DNA of 64,000 nucleotides, taken from contig NZ_JAMHGA010000044.1 of NCBI RefSeq assembly GCF_023660105.1, positions 1-64,000 on the forward strand, read 5' to 3'. This document shows positions 24,539 to 33,374 of this stretch, one piece after another. The position numbers and the translations under genes were made by a program. The notes beneath the pieces were generated by a model. The model was given only the letters and a program-made list of their open reading frames with translations. It was not told the DNA's origin and did not search any database. The stretch comes from Desulfovibrio aminophilus. Lineage in GTDB: Bacteria; Desulfobacterota; Desulfovibrionia; Desulfovibrionales; Desulfovibrionaceae. Numbering within the stretch: position 1 is the stretch's first letter; each line of letters begins with the position of its first letter.

Positions 24539-25240
24539 TCAGTTCCCCGCGCCCATGTCGCGCAGCAGCTCCCGCGCCGCGCCCACGGGGTCCGGGGCCT
24601 GGGTGACGGGCCGGCCCGCCACCAGATAGTCCGCACCCGCGGCCACGGCCTGGGCCGGGGTCACGGTGCGGCGTTGGTCGTCGCTCCCGCCCGCCGGGCG
24701 GATGCCCGGAGTGAGGCAGCGGAAGTCCGTCCCGCAGGCGGCCTTGATCCGGGCAGCCTCCAGGCCGGAGCAGACCACACCGTCAAGATAATACCCCCGG
24801 GCGCGGCGGGCAAGCTCGAGCGCCAGGGCCCCGGCTCCGCCGGGATAGTCCACGGGCAGGTCCGCGTCGGCCATGCTGGTCAGCACGGTGACGCCGAGCA
24901 GCAGGGGCCGCGTGGCCCCGGGCCCGGTTCCGGCGTCCCGGCCCTCCAGGGCCGCCTCGGCCATGCGCGCGCCGCCCAGGACGTGGATGTTGACCATGTC
25001 CGCGCCCAGCCGCGCGGCCGAGCGCACCGCGCCGCGCACCGTGTTCGGGATGTCCAGGAACTTGAGGTCCAGGAAGACCTTGAAGCCCAGGGCCTTGAGC
25101 CCGGACACCAGGCCCGGCCCCTCGGCGGTGAACAGCTCCAGCCCCACCTTGACCCAGGGCACGGTCCCGGCCAGGCGGCGGGCCATGTCCAGGGCCGGCG
25201 CGGCCTCGGGATAGTCCAGGGCCACCACCAGCTCAGCCAT
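24539..25240 (-). CDS. pyrF: Orotidine 5'-phosphate decarboxylase PyrF
   Basis: PyrF decarboxylates OMP to UMP, the last step of pyrimidine synthesis. The 233-residue protein has [25 protein letters not shown] (catalytic DxKxxD) and [16 protein letters not shown] with the phosphate-binding loop, then [13 protein letters not shown]. Its start overlaps the end of gmk by 8 bases. Confidence 0.96.
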   Translation of the reverse strand: MAELVVALDYPEAAPALDMARRLAGTVPWVKVGLELFTAEGPGLVSGLKALGFKVFLDLKFLDIPNTVRGAVRSAARLGADMVNIHVLGGARMAEAALEGRDAGTGPGATRPLLLGVTVLTSMADADLPVDYPGGAGALALELARRARGYYLDGVVCSGLEAARIKAACGTDFRCLTPGIRPAGGSDDQRRTVTPAQAVAAGADYLVAGRPVTQAPDPVGAARELLRDMGAGN

Positions 25241-25859
25241 GCCGCCCCCACTCCGCCAGCAGGCCCGCCACGAGTCCGGGACGCAGCCCGGGACGCAGCC
25301 GGGCGGCCAGGTACACGGCGCGCAGCTCGTCGCAGGCCCGGTCCAGGTCGTCGTTCAGGATCAGGAAATCGAAATTATCCGCCGCCGCGATTTCGGCCCG
25401 GGCGTTCTCCAGGCGTTTGGCCACCACCTCGGGCGCGTCCGTGCCCCGGCCGCGCAGGCGGCGCTCCAGCTCCGCGCGCGACGGCGGCAGGATGAAGGCC
25501 AGGACCGCCTCGGAAAAGGCCTTGCGCAGCTGGGCCGCACCCTGCACGTCGATGTCGAAGAGCGCGTCGCGGCCCTGGTCCAGCATGGCCAGCACCGGGG
25601 CCTTGGCCGTGCCGTAAAAATTGCCGTGGACCTCGGCCCACTCGGCGAACTCCCCGGCCTCGCGCATGGCCAGGAAGCGGTCGCGGTCAACGAAATGGTA
25701 ATCGGTCCCGTCGCGCTCCGCGCCCCGGGGGGCGCGCGTGGTGTAGGACACGGAGTAGCCGATCTCCGGGAACTCCCGCAGGAGCTTGCGGACCAGGGTG
25801 CTCTTGCCCGCGCCGGAGGGCGCGGAGAGCACGAGGACGATGCCGCGCCGCTCAGACAT
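25233..25859 (-). CDS. gmk: Guanylate kinase
   Basis: Gmk phosphorylates GMP to GDP. The 208-residue protein opens with [20 protein letters not shown] (P-loop) and has [20 protein letters not shown], the GMP-binding region, and [16 protein letters not shown]. It overlaps the upstream remA-like gene by 8 bases and pyrF by 8; this yicC-remA-gmk order is common in many bacteria. Confidence 0.96.
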   Translation of the reverse strand: MSERRGIVLVLSAPSGAGKSTLVRKLLREFPEIGYSVSYTTRAPRGAERDGTDYHFVDRDRFLAMREAGEFAEWAEVHGNFYGTAKAPVLAMLDQGRDALFDIDVQGAAQLRKAFSEAVLAFILPPSRAELERRLRGRGTDAPEVVAKRLENARAEIAAADNFDFLILNDDLDRACDELRAVYLAARLRPGLRPGLVAGLLAEWGRHG

Positions 25860-26142
25860 CGGCGGCCTCCTCCGCGACCTCGAAGGCCTCGGCCTGGAAG
25901 CGCTGGCCGATGGTCTCGGCCTGAATGGCCGAGAGGATCACGTGGTTCGAGTCGGTGACGATGATGGCGCGGGTCTTGCGGCCCTGGGTGGCGTCCACCA
26001 GGCGGCCCTCCTGGCGCGCGTCCTCGCGCAGGCGGCGCATGGGCGCGGAGGACGGGTTGGCGATGGCCACCACCCGGGTGAGGACCACGAAGTTGCCGAA
26101 GCCGATGTTCAGAAGCCCCTGCCGGAGCGACTGCCTGCTCAT
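25852..26142 (-). CDS. RemA-like (DUF370) DNA-binding protein
   Basis: A 96-residue member of the DUF370 family: [33 protein letters not shown] and [20 protein letters not shown] are conserved. In Bacillus subtilis RemA is an oligomeric activator of matrix operons; in deltaproteobacteria the role is unknown. It lies 2 bases after the yicC stop and overlaps gmk, the usual position for this family. Confidence 0.88.
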   Translation of the reverse strand: MSRQSLRQGLLNIGFGNFVVLTRVVAIANPSSAPMRRLREDARQEGRLVDATQGRKTRAIIVTDSNHVILSAIQAETIGQRFQAEAFEVAEEAADV

Positions 26143-26144
26143 GC

Positions 26145-27026
26145 CTACTCCAGGTTCTGGACCTGCTCGCGGCAGCGCTCCAGCTCGGTCTTGAAGTCCA
26201 CCACCAGGCGGCTGACCTCCACGTCCTGGGCCTTGTTGCCGCAGGTGTTGATCTCGCGGAAGGCCTCCTGGATGAGGAAGTCCAGGCGCTTGCCCTCCTC
26301 GGCCTCGCCGGAGAGGGTCTGCTCCAGGCGGTCCAGGTGGGCGAAGAGCCGGGTCAGTTCCTCGGACACGTCCAGCCGATCCGTGAGCACGGCCACTTCC
26401 TGGAGCATGCGGTCCTCGGAGTACTCGGCCCCCACCTGGGTCAGGGCCTCGCGCACCCGCTGGCAGAGCACGGCGCGCTTCTCGGCGAGCACGGTGGGGA
26501 TACGCCCGGCGATGCCCTGGGCCAACGCGCGCAGCCGGGCCAGACGGGCGCGCAGGTCCTCGGCCAGGACCGCGCCCTCGGCCTGGCGGGAGGCCCGCCA
26601 GTCCTCCAGGGCCGCGCGCAGACCCCTCTCCAGGCTCTCCAGGAGCGCCGGGTCCGGGCCGCTGGAGTCGTCGCGCCAGAGCGAGGACATGGACAGCAGC
26701 CGGTTGTAGTCCGGCTCGAAGGCCTGGCCGCGCATCTCCGCCAGCTTGGCCACCTGATCCAGCATGGCCGCCACCAGGGGCAGGTTCAGGCTCACGCCCA
26801 GGATGTCCGGGCTCTTCACCTCAAGGTTGAGCGAGACGTCCACCCGTCCCCGGCTGCCATGGGAGCGCACGACCTTTTCCCAGGCCGTCTCCAGGCTGCG
26901 CAGGGCCGAGGGGATGCGCCACTTCACGTCCAGGAAGCGGCCGTTGACGCTCTTCACCTCGAACCCGTGGGACCACTTCTCCGAGGCGCTCTCCGAACGG
27001 CCGAAGCCGGTCATGCTCGCGGGCAT
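26145..27026 (-). CDS. yicC: YicC family endoribonuclease
   Basis: A 293-residue YicC protein, from the MTGFGRS opening to the DUF1732 C-terminus ([20 protein letters not shown]). E. coli YicC is an endoribonuclease that promotes RyhB small RNA decay, so an RNA role is likely. The ATG at 27026 ([10 protein letters not shown]) is preceded by GAAGAAAGGAAGGA, an unusually purine-rich site. Nine bases of it (AAGAAAGGA) are the exact complement of the pyrimidine tract in the small RNAs at 5398-6214. It overlaps the DUF4416 gene by 16 bases. Confidence 0.9.
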   Translation of the reverse strand: MPASMTGFGRSESASEKWSHGFEVKSVNGRFLDVKWRIPSALRSLETAWEKVVRSHGSRGRVDVSLNLEVKSPDILGVSLNLPLVAAMLDQVAKLAEMRGQAFEPDYNRLLSMSSLWRDDSSGPDPALLESLERGLRAALEDWRASRQAEGAVLAEDLRARLARLRALAQGIAGRIPTVLAEKRAVLCQRVREALTQVGAEYSEDRMLQEVAVLTDRLDVSEELTRLFAHLDRLEQTLSGEAEEGKRLDFLIQEAFREINTCGNKAQDVEVSRLVVDFKTELERCREQVQNLE

Positions 27027-27607
27027 GCATCCTTCCTTTCTTCGTCGGGGGCCTGGGGCCCCGGGTTGTCGCCGCGCGGGACGAAAATCTTGCGGCGGTA
27101 GTGTTCGCGCATGGCGCTCAACAGTTCCAGCATGTCCGGGGCGGCGTAGTCCGGGAAGGTCCAGGGCAGGACCAGCCAGCCGCCGCCGGTGTACACCAGG
27201 GTCAGGTCGGCCCAGATGCCCTGGCCGAGGTAGACCCGGTGCGTGAAATTCTTGCCCGTGGCCAGGATGAGCCGCTCCTGGGTCAGGACGCCGGGGTCCA
27301 GGTTGAAGCGCCTGCCGCCGTCGGGACGGGCCCCGGCGCGTTCCAGCCCGTTGGTGAAGAGCTTGGCCTCGGGCAGGCAGTCCAAGGGGACCAGCCGTTC
27401 GAAGGCCAGCATCCGCCGCCGCAGGGGCGCGCCCAGTTCCCGGTCGTAATACGCCGTGTGGCCGAAGTCCATGAACCCGGACACGAAGTCCGCCGGGCCG
27501 AAGCGCTCCTCCAGCGCGGCCGAGAGTTCCGGCCAGCAGGCCTCCCACTCGGCGCAGAGCACGGAGAGCACGAGCAGTCCCGGCTCCGGGACGCGCGGCG
27601 CGCTCAT
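27011..27607 (-). CDS. DUF4416 family protein
   Basis: A 198-residue protein matching the DUF4416 family as I know it: FGPADFVSGFMDFGHTAYYDRELG near residue 35 and KLFTNGLE, RRFNLDPGVLTQERLILATGKN, WTFPDY later. The family is common in anaerobic deltaproteobacteria and Thermodesulfobacteria, with no established function. The start overlaps the mtaB stop (ATGA) and its end overlaps yicC. Confidence 0.82.
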   Translation of the reverse strand: MSAPRVPEPGLLVLSVLCAEWEACWPELSAALEERFGPADFVSGFMDFGHTAYYDRELGAPLRRRMLAFERLVPLDCLPEAKLFTNGLERAGARPDGGRRFNLDPGVLTQERLILATGKNFTHRVYLGQGIWADLTLVYTGGGWLVLPWTFPDYAAPDMLELLSAMREHYRRKIFVPRGDNPGPQAPDEERKDACPRA

Positions 27608-28866
27608 CCCCCGGGCTCCACGCGGACCAGGACGCGTCCGCCTTCCAGGCCGACAGGCCGGGCCCGCACCAGGGCGCGCGCGGCCGCGTCGCCTTCCACC
27701 CGGCAGGGGGCGTAGTGCTCGGACAGGCCCTCGCCCCCGGCGTTCTCCATCAGGACGGAGAGCGGCCCGCCTCCGGCCAGGGCCTTGAGGAAGCTCCGCT
27801 TCCGGGCCGAGGTCACGGCCCGCAGGCTCGCGGCCCGGGCCTTCTTCTCCGCCTGGGGGACCTGGCCGTCCAGGTCCGCCGCCGGAGTGCCCGGCCTCGG
27901 AGAATACGGGAAAACATGGGCATAGGAAAGGGGCAGCGCCCGCGCCAGGGCCAAGGTGTTGTCGAACTGCGCGGCCGTCTCGCCCGGAAAGCCCACCAGC
28001 AGGTCCGCGCCCAGGCCGAAGACCGGCCAGACCGCCGCCAGCTCCCGGCTGAACTCCAGGGCCTGTTCCGGCCGGTAGTGCCCGCGCCCCATGCGCCGCA
28101 GCACCTCCGGGTCGCCGCTCTGCAGGGAGAGGTGCAGGTGCGGGCAGACCATGCGGGAGTTTCCCAGCACGTCCAGGGCCTTGGCCCCCAGCTGCCCGGG
28201 CTCCAGGGAGCTCAGGCGCAGCCGGGCGCGTCCCGCCCAGCGCGGGGCCAGGGCGCGCTCCAGTCCGGCGAGCAGGTCCCAGAAATCCGGGCGGCCCGGC
28301 AGATCCGGACCATACTGGCGCAGGTTGATGCCGCCCAGGACGACCTCGCGGAACCCGGCCTCCAGAAGGCGTTCGGCCTCGGCCAGGACCTCGGCCGGGT
28401 CGCGGCTCACGCTCCGACCCCGGGCCAGGGGCACGATGCAATAGGTGCAGCGGTGGGAGCAGCCGTCCTGGACCTTGAGCACCGGGCGGGCGCGGTCGTA
28501 GCCCGAGATGGCGAAGGGCTGCCAGCCCGGCCGCGCGGGCCCGGCCTCCAGCAACTCGGCCTTGCGCGACTGGGGCACCACCCGCTCCACGCCGGGCAGC
28601 CCGGCCAACTCCCCTTCCAGGACCTGGGCCGCGCAGCCGGTGATCACGATGGCGGCTTCGGGATTCTCGCGGTGCAGCCTGCGCACGAGCTGGCGCAGAT
28701 CGCTCACGGCGTTGGCCGTGACGGCACAGGAGTTGACCAGGATGCGTCCGGCCAGGGCCGGGTCGCCCACCTGGGTCCAGCCGCGCGCCTCCAGGGCCTC
28801 GGCCAGGGCGCGGGTCTCGTATTGGTTGATCTTGCAGCCCAGGGTGGCGGTGTGGAACGTCTTCAT
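27604..28866 (-). CDS. mtaB: tRNA N6-threonylcarbamoyladenosine(37) methylthiotransferase MtaB
   Basis: MtaB converts t6A37 of tRNA to ms2t6A37. The 420-residue radical SAM protein starts MKTFHTATLGCKINQYETRA, typical of MtaB rather than MiaB or RimO. Auxiliary cluster cysteines lie in LGCKIN, NSCAVTANA and GCAAQV; the radical SAM motif is CSHRCTYC. A short TRAM-like C-terminus is present. The ATG at 28866 has AGGAG upstream; the longer frame to 28983 overlaps mnmA. The tsaC gene at 6474 makes its t6A substrate. Confidence 0.93.
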   Translation of the reverse strand: MKTFHTATLGCKINQYETRALAEALEARGWTQVGDPALAGRILVNSCAVTANAVSDLRQLVRRLHRENPEAAIVITGCAAQVLEGELAGLPGVERVVPQSRKAELLEAGPARPGWQPFAISGYDRARPVLKVQDGCSHRCTYCIVPLARGRSVSRDPAEVLAEAERLLEAGFREVVLGGINLRQYGPDLPGRPDFWDLLAGLERALAPRWAGRARLRLSSLEPGQLGAKALDVLGNSRMVCPHLHLSLQSGDPEVLRRMGRGHYRPEQALEFSRELAAVWPVFGLGADLLVGFPGETAAQFDNTLALARALPLSYAHVFPYSPRPGTPAADLDGQVPQAEKKARAASLRAVTSARKRSFLKALAGGGPLSVLMENAGGEGLSEHYAPCRVEGDAAARALVRARPVGLEGGRVLVRVEPGG

Positions 28867-28927
28867 CTCGGGCTCTCCTACACCGTGGCCCGGAGAGGGA
28901 CAAGGCCCGCGCGCGGCTCCCGGGCGG

Positions 28928-29938
28928 TCAGCCCGCGATGACGCCCCCGGCCAGGACCGCGCCCTCCGGGGTGTACAGCGCACTGATCTGGCCCGGGGTG
29001 GGCCGCCCCTGGGGTTCCAGGAAATGCAGGCGCAGGCCGTCCCCGGCCTCTTCCCAACGGCCGGGCCGGGCCTTCTGGCGGTAGCGGGTCTGGACGAGGA
29101 CCACCTCCGGCCAAAAATCCGGGGCCACGAGGCGGTTCACCCCGCGCAGCACGCAGCCGGAGGACTCCAGGGACGCGCGCGGGCCCACCACCAGGGCGTT
29201 GCGCTCCACGTCCTTGTCCAGCACGTAGAGCGGCTCGGGCCAGCTCAGGCCCAGGCCCCGGCGCTGGCCCTGAGTGTGCCGCCAGAGTCCCCGGTGCCGC
29301 CCCAGCGCGCGGCCGTCCTCCAGAAGCACGGGCCCGCCGCCGGGCAGGGCCTCGCCCCGGCCTTCCAGAAAGGCCCGGTAGTCGTCGCCGGGCACGAAGC
29401 AGATCTCCCGGCTCTCCCGAGGCACGGGGGCTGCCAGGCCACGCCGGGCCAGCTCCGCGCGGACCTCGTCCTTGGTCCGGCCGCCCAGGGGGAACACGGC
29501 CCGCGCCAGCCGCCCGGCGGACACGAGGCTCAGGAAATAGCTCTGGTCCTTGCGCGCGTCGGCCCCGCGCAGCAGCCGCCCGTTCTCCAGGCGCACGTAG
29601 TGCCCGGTGGCCAGCCGGTCCGCTCCGCGCTCAATAGCGCGGTCGAAGAGGACGCCGAACTTGATGCCGGGATTGCAGGCCGCGCAGGGGTTGGGCGTCT
29701 CGCCCGCGAGATAGGCCCGGACAAAGGGCCGCACCACCCGCTCCTCGAACTCGCGGCGCAGGTCCAGTTCCAGGTAGGGCACGCCCAGGGAGGCGCAGAG
29801 GGCGGCCAGGGGCTCCCCGGCCGCGTCCTGGTCCAGGAAGCGGCCGTGCACGGCCAGGACCTCCTCGCCCGCCTCGCGCAGGAGCGCCAGACAGAGGAGG
29901 CTGTCCACGCCCCCGCTCACGGCCACGACGACGGTCAT
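28928..29938 (-). CDS. mnmA: tRNA-specific 2-thiouridylase MnmA
   Basis: MnmA thiolates U34 of Lys, Glu and Gln tRNAs using ATP and a sulfur relay. The 336-residue protein has the PP-loop VAVSGGVDSLL, NPCAACNPGIKFG (C85, C88), RKDQSYFLSLV and the second catalytic cysteine C180 in SREICFVPG. It is shorter than the E. coli enzyme. It starts 8 bases after apbE, continuing the rnf run. Confidence 0.94.
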   Translation of the reverse strand: MTVVVAVSGGVDSLLCLALLREAGEEVLAVHGRFLDQDAAGEPLAALCASLGVPYLELDLRREFEERVVRPFVRAYLAGETPNPCAACNPGIKFGVLFDRAIERGADRLATGHYVRLENGRLLRGADARKDQSYFLSLVSAGRLARAVFPLGGRTKDEVRAELARRGLAAPVPRESREICFVPGDDYRAFLEGRGEALPGGGPVLLEDGRALGRHRGLWRHTQGQRRGLGLSWPEPLYVLDKDVERNALVVGPRASLESSGCVLRGVNRLVAPDFWPEVVLVQTRYRQKARPGRWEEAGDGLRLHFLEPQGRPTPGQISALYTPEGAVLAGGVIAG

Positions 29939-29946
29939 GGAGCGGA

Positions 29947-30906
29947 TCAGGCCAGGATGACCCGGCCGACGTGCGGCCGCAGCAGGTCTTCGCCCCGGGG
30001 GCCGAGCACCATCAGGGCCGTGGACATGGAGTCGGCCAGGGCCGTGGTCCCGGCCGTCACGGTGACGGAATGGGCCCAGTGCGGTGACCGGCCCGAGACC
30101 GGGTCCACGATGTGGTGGAACAGGCGCTCCCGGTCGAAGAAGACCTCGTAGTCGCCGGAGGTGGCGCAGGCCCCGTCGGTGAGTTCCAGCGTGGTCAGGG
30201 CCCGCTCGGGATGGAGCGGATCGCGCACGGCCACGTTCCAGGGCAGGCCCTCGGCCTTGCCGCCGAAGGCGCGCATGTCCCCGCCCGCGTTGACCAGTCC
30301 GTGACGCACGCCCGCGCCGCGCAGGGCCTCGGCCATGCTGTCCACGATGTGGCCCTTGCCCACGGCGTTCAGGGTCAGGGCCATGCCCGGACGCTCCAGG
30401 CGCACCGAGCGGCCGTCCCAGCGGACCTTGCCGAAGCCCAGCAGGGGCCGCAGCTCCGCCACCCGGGCCGGATCGGGCCGGAGCCCGGCCGAGGCGCTCT
30501 CCTCCAGGTAGGCCAGCACCGGCTGCACCGTGGGGTCGAAGGCCCCGTTGGAGGCCCGGTGGGCGAAATCCGCGAGTTCCAGGAGCCGCACGATGCCCGG
30601 CGGCGGGCCGTCCAGGCGGCCCTCGGCGTTGAGCACGGACAGGGCCGTGCCGGGACGGTAGCGGGTGAGTTCGGCCTCCATGCGCGTGAGCACGTCCCAG
30701 GCCGCGCCCAGGGCCGCCTCGGCCCGGGACGCCGAGGGGTCCACCACGCTCACGCTGACATAGGTGCCCATGCCCAGGCGGGTCTCGCTCAGCATCCGGC
30801 CGGGACGGCCCAGGGGCACCACCCCGTCCAGCCAGGAGGCCACGCCGTACCCGGCGGCCAGCGCCGCGCCCGTTCCCAGAAACCGCAACACGTCCCTGCG
30901 CTTCAT
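29947..30906 (-). CDS. apbE: FAD:protein FMN transferase ApbE
   Basis: ApbE attaches FMN covalently to threonine of secreted or membrane flavoproteins. The 319-residue protein starts MKRRDVLRFLGTGAALAAGYG, a twin-arginine-like signal/anchor, then LGMGTYVSVSVV, the GGDMRAFG loop and the C-terminal GTTALADSMSTALMVLG with the metal-binding Asp. It follows rnfB by 10 bases. Its targets are evidently RnfD (T163) and RnfG (T257), which carry the S/TxAT motif. The ATG at 30906 was chosen because the longer frame overlaps rnfB. Confidence 0.94.
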   Translation of the reverse strand: MKRRDVLRFLGTGAALAAGYGVASWLDGVVPLGRPGRMLSETRLGMGTYVSVSVVDPSASRAEAALGAAWDVLTRMEAELTRYRPGTALSVLNAEGRLDGPPPGIVRLLELADFAHRASNGAFDPTVQPVLAYLEESASAGLRPDPARVAELRPLLGFGKVRWDGRSVRLERPGMALTLNAVGKGHIVDSMAEALRGAGVRHGLVNAGGDMRAFGGKAEGLPWNVAVRDPLHPERALTTLELTDGACATSGDYEVFFDRERLFHHIVDPVSGRSPHWAHSVTVTAGTTALADSMSTALMVLGPRGEDLLRPHVGRVILA

Positions 30907-30916
30907 ACCCTCGTCC

Positions 30917-31810
30917 TCATGCTTGTTCCCCACTCGCGGTCCCGGCCGCCCGCTGCCGCGCCTCGGGCTCCGGCCGCGCCGTGGGGGTCTCGTCCCCCAG
31001 GGGGCGGAGGATGCCGCGCGGGCAGAATCCGGCGCAGGCCAAGCCGCAGGAGGGGCCATAGGCCACGCAGGCCTTGTGGTCCACGCTGATGCGCCCGCGA
31101 TCCAGGCTCACGGCCTGGGCCGGGCACTTCTTCACGCACATGCCGCAGGAGATGCAGCCCGCCTCGCAGACGTCCTTGACCTCGCGGCCCTTGTCCCGCG
31201 AGGAGCAGAAGACCTGGACCCGGGCGTTGCGCGGCGTCAGTTCGAGAATGGACTTGGGGCAGACCCGCACGCAGTTGCCGCAGCCGGTGCAGAGTTCCGC
31301 GTCCACCCGCACGAGCCCGTTCTCCAGGCGCATGGCCCCGAAGGGACAGGCCGCCACACAGTCGCCCAGACCGATGCAGGCGAAGCGGCAGGCGTCCGGC
31401 CCGCCCAGGGCCAGGCTGGCGGCCTGGCAGGTGGACACGCCGGAATAGAGCAGCCGCCGGGCCACCTTGCCCTCGTCCTTGACGCAGCGACGGAAGGCCG
31501 CCACCGGCTCGGCCCCGCCCATGGCCTTGCCCGTGAGCCGGGCCACGGCGGCGGCCACCGAGGGTCCGCCGGGGCGGCAGAGGTCCGGCGGCACGTCCGG
31601 GTCCTTGACCACGGCCTCGGCGTAGGCCTCGCAGCCGGGATAGGAGCAGCCGCCGCAGTTGGCGCCCATGAGCGCCTCCTTGACCTCGGCGATGCGCGGG
31701 TCCACCTCGACCTTGCAGCGCACGGCCGCCAGGGCCAGGGCCACGCCCGCCACCAGCCCCAGGGCCCCGAAGACGGCCAATCCGGTCCAGGCCAGTTGCA
31801 TCAGGTCCAT
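30917..31810 (-). CDS. rnfB: Rnf complex subunit RnfB
   Basis: RnfB receives electrons from ferredoxin in the Rnf ferredoxin:NAD+ oxidoreductase, which couples this to ion export. The 297-residue protein has an N-terminal membrane helix, then the NCGGCSYPGC cluster, and several ferredoxin-type clusters: CIGLGDCVAACPFGAM, CTGCGNCVRVCPKSI, CISCGMCVKKCPAQAV and CGLACAGFCPRG. The C-terminus is a charged linker. It is longer and more cluster-rich than the roughly 190-residue gammaproteobacterial form, as in other anaerobes. Confidence 0.94.
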   Translation of the reverse strand: MDLMQLAWTGLAVFGALGLVAGVALALAAVRCKVEVDPRIAEVKEALMGANCGGCSYPGCEAYAEAVVKDPDVPPDLCRPGGPSVAAAVARLTGKAMGGAEPVAAFRRCVKDEGKVARRLLYSGVSTCQAASLALGGPDACRFACIGLGDCVAACPFGAMRLENGLVRVDAELCTGCGNCVRVCPKSILELTPRNARVQVFCSSRDKGREVKDVCEAGCISCGMCVKKCPAQAVSLDRGRISVDHKACVAYGPSCGLACAGFCPRGILRPLGDETPTARPEPEARQRAAGTASGEQA

Positions 31811-31823
31811 GCCGCGTCCACTC

Positions 31824-32744
31824 CTAGAAACTCATGCCCGAGAAGCCCAGGAAGGCCAGGGCGAACAATCCGGCCACCACGAAGGCGATGGGCAGGCCCC
31901 GGAACGGTTCCGGGATGTCCGCCAGTTCCAGCCTCTCGCGCACGCAGGCCATGAGGAACAGCGCCAGGGCGAAGCCCGCGCCCGAGCCCAGGGCCAGCGC
32001 CAGGCTCTCCCAAAGGTCGTAGGCGTTGTCCACCAGGATCAGGGGCACCGCCAGGATGATGCAGTTGGTGGTGATGAGCACCAGGTACACGCCGAGCTTC
32101 TTGAACAGAAACGGGTTCACCTTGCGCAGCACGGTGTCCAGGAGCTGCACGAAGATGGCGATGATGCCCACGAAGGTGAGCACCTGGAGGAATTGGAGGT
32201 GCAGGGGCTTGAGCACGAAGTTGTACATGGCCCAGACGAAGACCGCCGAGAGGGTCATCACCAGGATGAACGAGAAGCCCATGCCCACGGCCGTCTCCTT
32301 GCGGCCCGAGGCCCCGAAGAAGATGCACAGGCCGAGGTAGCGGCTGAAGACGAAGTTCTGGATCAGGGCCGCGCTGATGAGGATGGAGAAGAGTACGGCC
32401 AGCACGCCCTTGCGCACCTGGAAGGTCTCCCCCGCGCCGTTCGGGCCCGCGCGCAGGGTCACGGTGTAGGCCCCCTGGCCCGAGACCGGCTCGGCCAGGG
32501 TCAGGACCAGCGCCCGGCCGTCCTTGGAGAGAGTCGCGGCCGTGACGGTCAGGGGAACGTCCGGGTTCTCGCGCTCCACCACGCCCACGAGGCCGCGCCA
32601 CTCCACGGCCGCGTCCAGGGGCGCGGCCAGGGCCAGGGTCAGTTCGTGCTCGCCCGTGATCTCGCCCGCGACGATGTTCCCGGCCTGGGCCGGAGCGGCC
32701 CAAAGCAGGACCAGCAGGAGCAGGAACGTCGCCCGGGCGGTCAT
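31824..32744 (-). CDS. rnfA: Rnf complex subunit RnfA with signal peptide and periplasmic extension
   Basis: Residues 115-306 are a normal RnfA membrane subunit with six helices (FSILISAALIQNFVFSRYLG, GFSFILVMTLSAVFVWAMYN). Residues 1-114 are extra: a signal peptide (TFLLLLVLLWAAPAQAGN) and a beta-rich domain with alternating hydrophobic strands (ELTLALAAPLD, GRALVLTLAEP, YTVTLRAG), looking Ig-like. RnfA has its N-terminus outside, so the added domain would lie in the periplasm. The ATG at 32744 overlaps the rnfE stop (ATGA), which supports the long form; no good start is seen near residue 115. Confidence 0.9.
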   Translation of the reverse strand: MTARATFLLLLVLLWAAPAQAGNIVAGEITGEHELTLALAAPLDAAVEWRGLVGVVERENPDVPLTVTAATLSKDGRALVLTLAEPVSGQGAYTVTLRAGPNGAGETFQVRKGVLAVLFSILISAALIQNFVFSRYLGLCIFFGASGRKETAVGMGFSFILVMTLSAVFVWAMYNFVLKPLHLQFLQVLTFVGIIAIFVQLLDTVLRKVNPFLFKKLGVYLVLITTNCIILAVPLILVDNAYDLWESLALALGSGAGFALALFLMACVRERLELADIPEPFRGLPIAFVVAGLFALAFLGFSGMSF

Positions 32745-33361
32745 CGCTTGGCCCTCCAGGCGTTGAAGCGGCGCTCCAGCCAGATGAACAGGGCCATGAT
32801 CAGGCCGATGGCGAAGAATCCGGCGGGCGGCAGGGACCAGAAGAAGAACGGCTTGAAGGGCAGGATCTCCACGCCCCAGAGCGTACCCGCGCCGAGGAAC
32901 TCGCGCAGGCAGCCCACGAGCATGAGCGCGAACATGAAGCCCAGGCCCATGCCCATGCCGTCCCAGAAGGAGGGCCAAACCGTGTTGCGCGAGGCGAAGA
33001 CCTCCAGCCGGGAGATGATGATCGCGAAGACCACGATGAGCTTCACGTAGAGCGCGATCTCCTTGTAGAAACCCGGGGCGTAGGCCGCCAGGGTCATGTC
33101 GCTCACGCTGACCCAGGTGGCGATGATGATGATGTAGGCCGGAATGCGGATGCGCTCGTGAATGAAGCGCCGAAACACCGAGACCGTGACGTTGGAGGCC
33201 ACCTGCACGAAGAGCACGGCCAGCCCGAGGAGGAAGCCGTTGCGCACGGTGTTGGTCATGGCCACGGCCGGGCACATGGAGAGCGCCAATTTGAAGATCG
33301 GGTTCTCCTTGACCAGGCCGTTGGACAGCCGTTCCAGGACCGTGTGCTCGTGTGCGTCCAT
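32741..33361 (-). CDS. rnfE: Rnf complex subunit RnfE
   Basis: A 206-residue integral membrane subunit, paralogous to RnfA with opposite topology. Signatures are NGLVKENPIFKLALSMCPAV and TNTVRNGFLLG at the N-terminus, then six helices, ending in a basic tail. Each of RnfA and RnfE supplies cysteines to a membrane-embedded Fe-S site (MCPAVA here). It lies 13 bases after rnfG and overlaps rnfA. Confidence 0.95.
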   Translation of the reverse strand: MDAHEHTVLERLSNGLVKENPIFKLALSMCPAVAMTNTVRNGFLLGLAVLFVQVASNVTVSVFRRFIHERIRIPAYIIIIATWVSVSDMTLAAYAPGFYKEIALYVKLIVVFAIIISRLEVFASRNTVWPSFWDGMGMGLGFMFALMLVGCLREFLGAGTLWGVEILPFKPFFFWSLPPAGFFAIGLIMALFIWLERRFNAWRAKR

Positions 33362-33374
33362 GTCCCCTCCCCGC

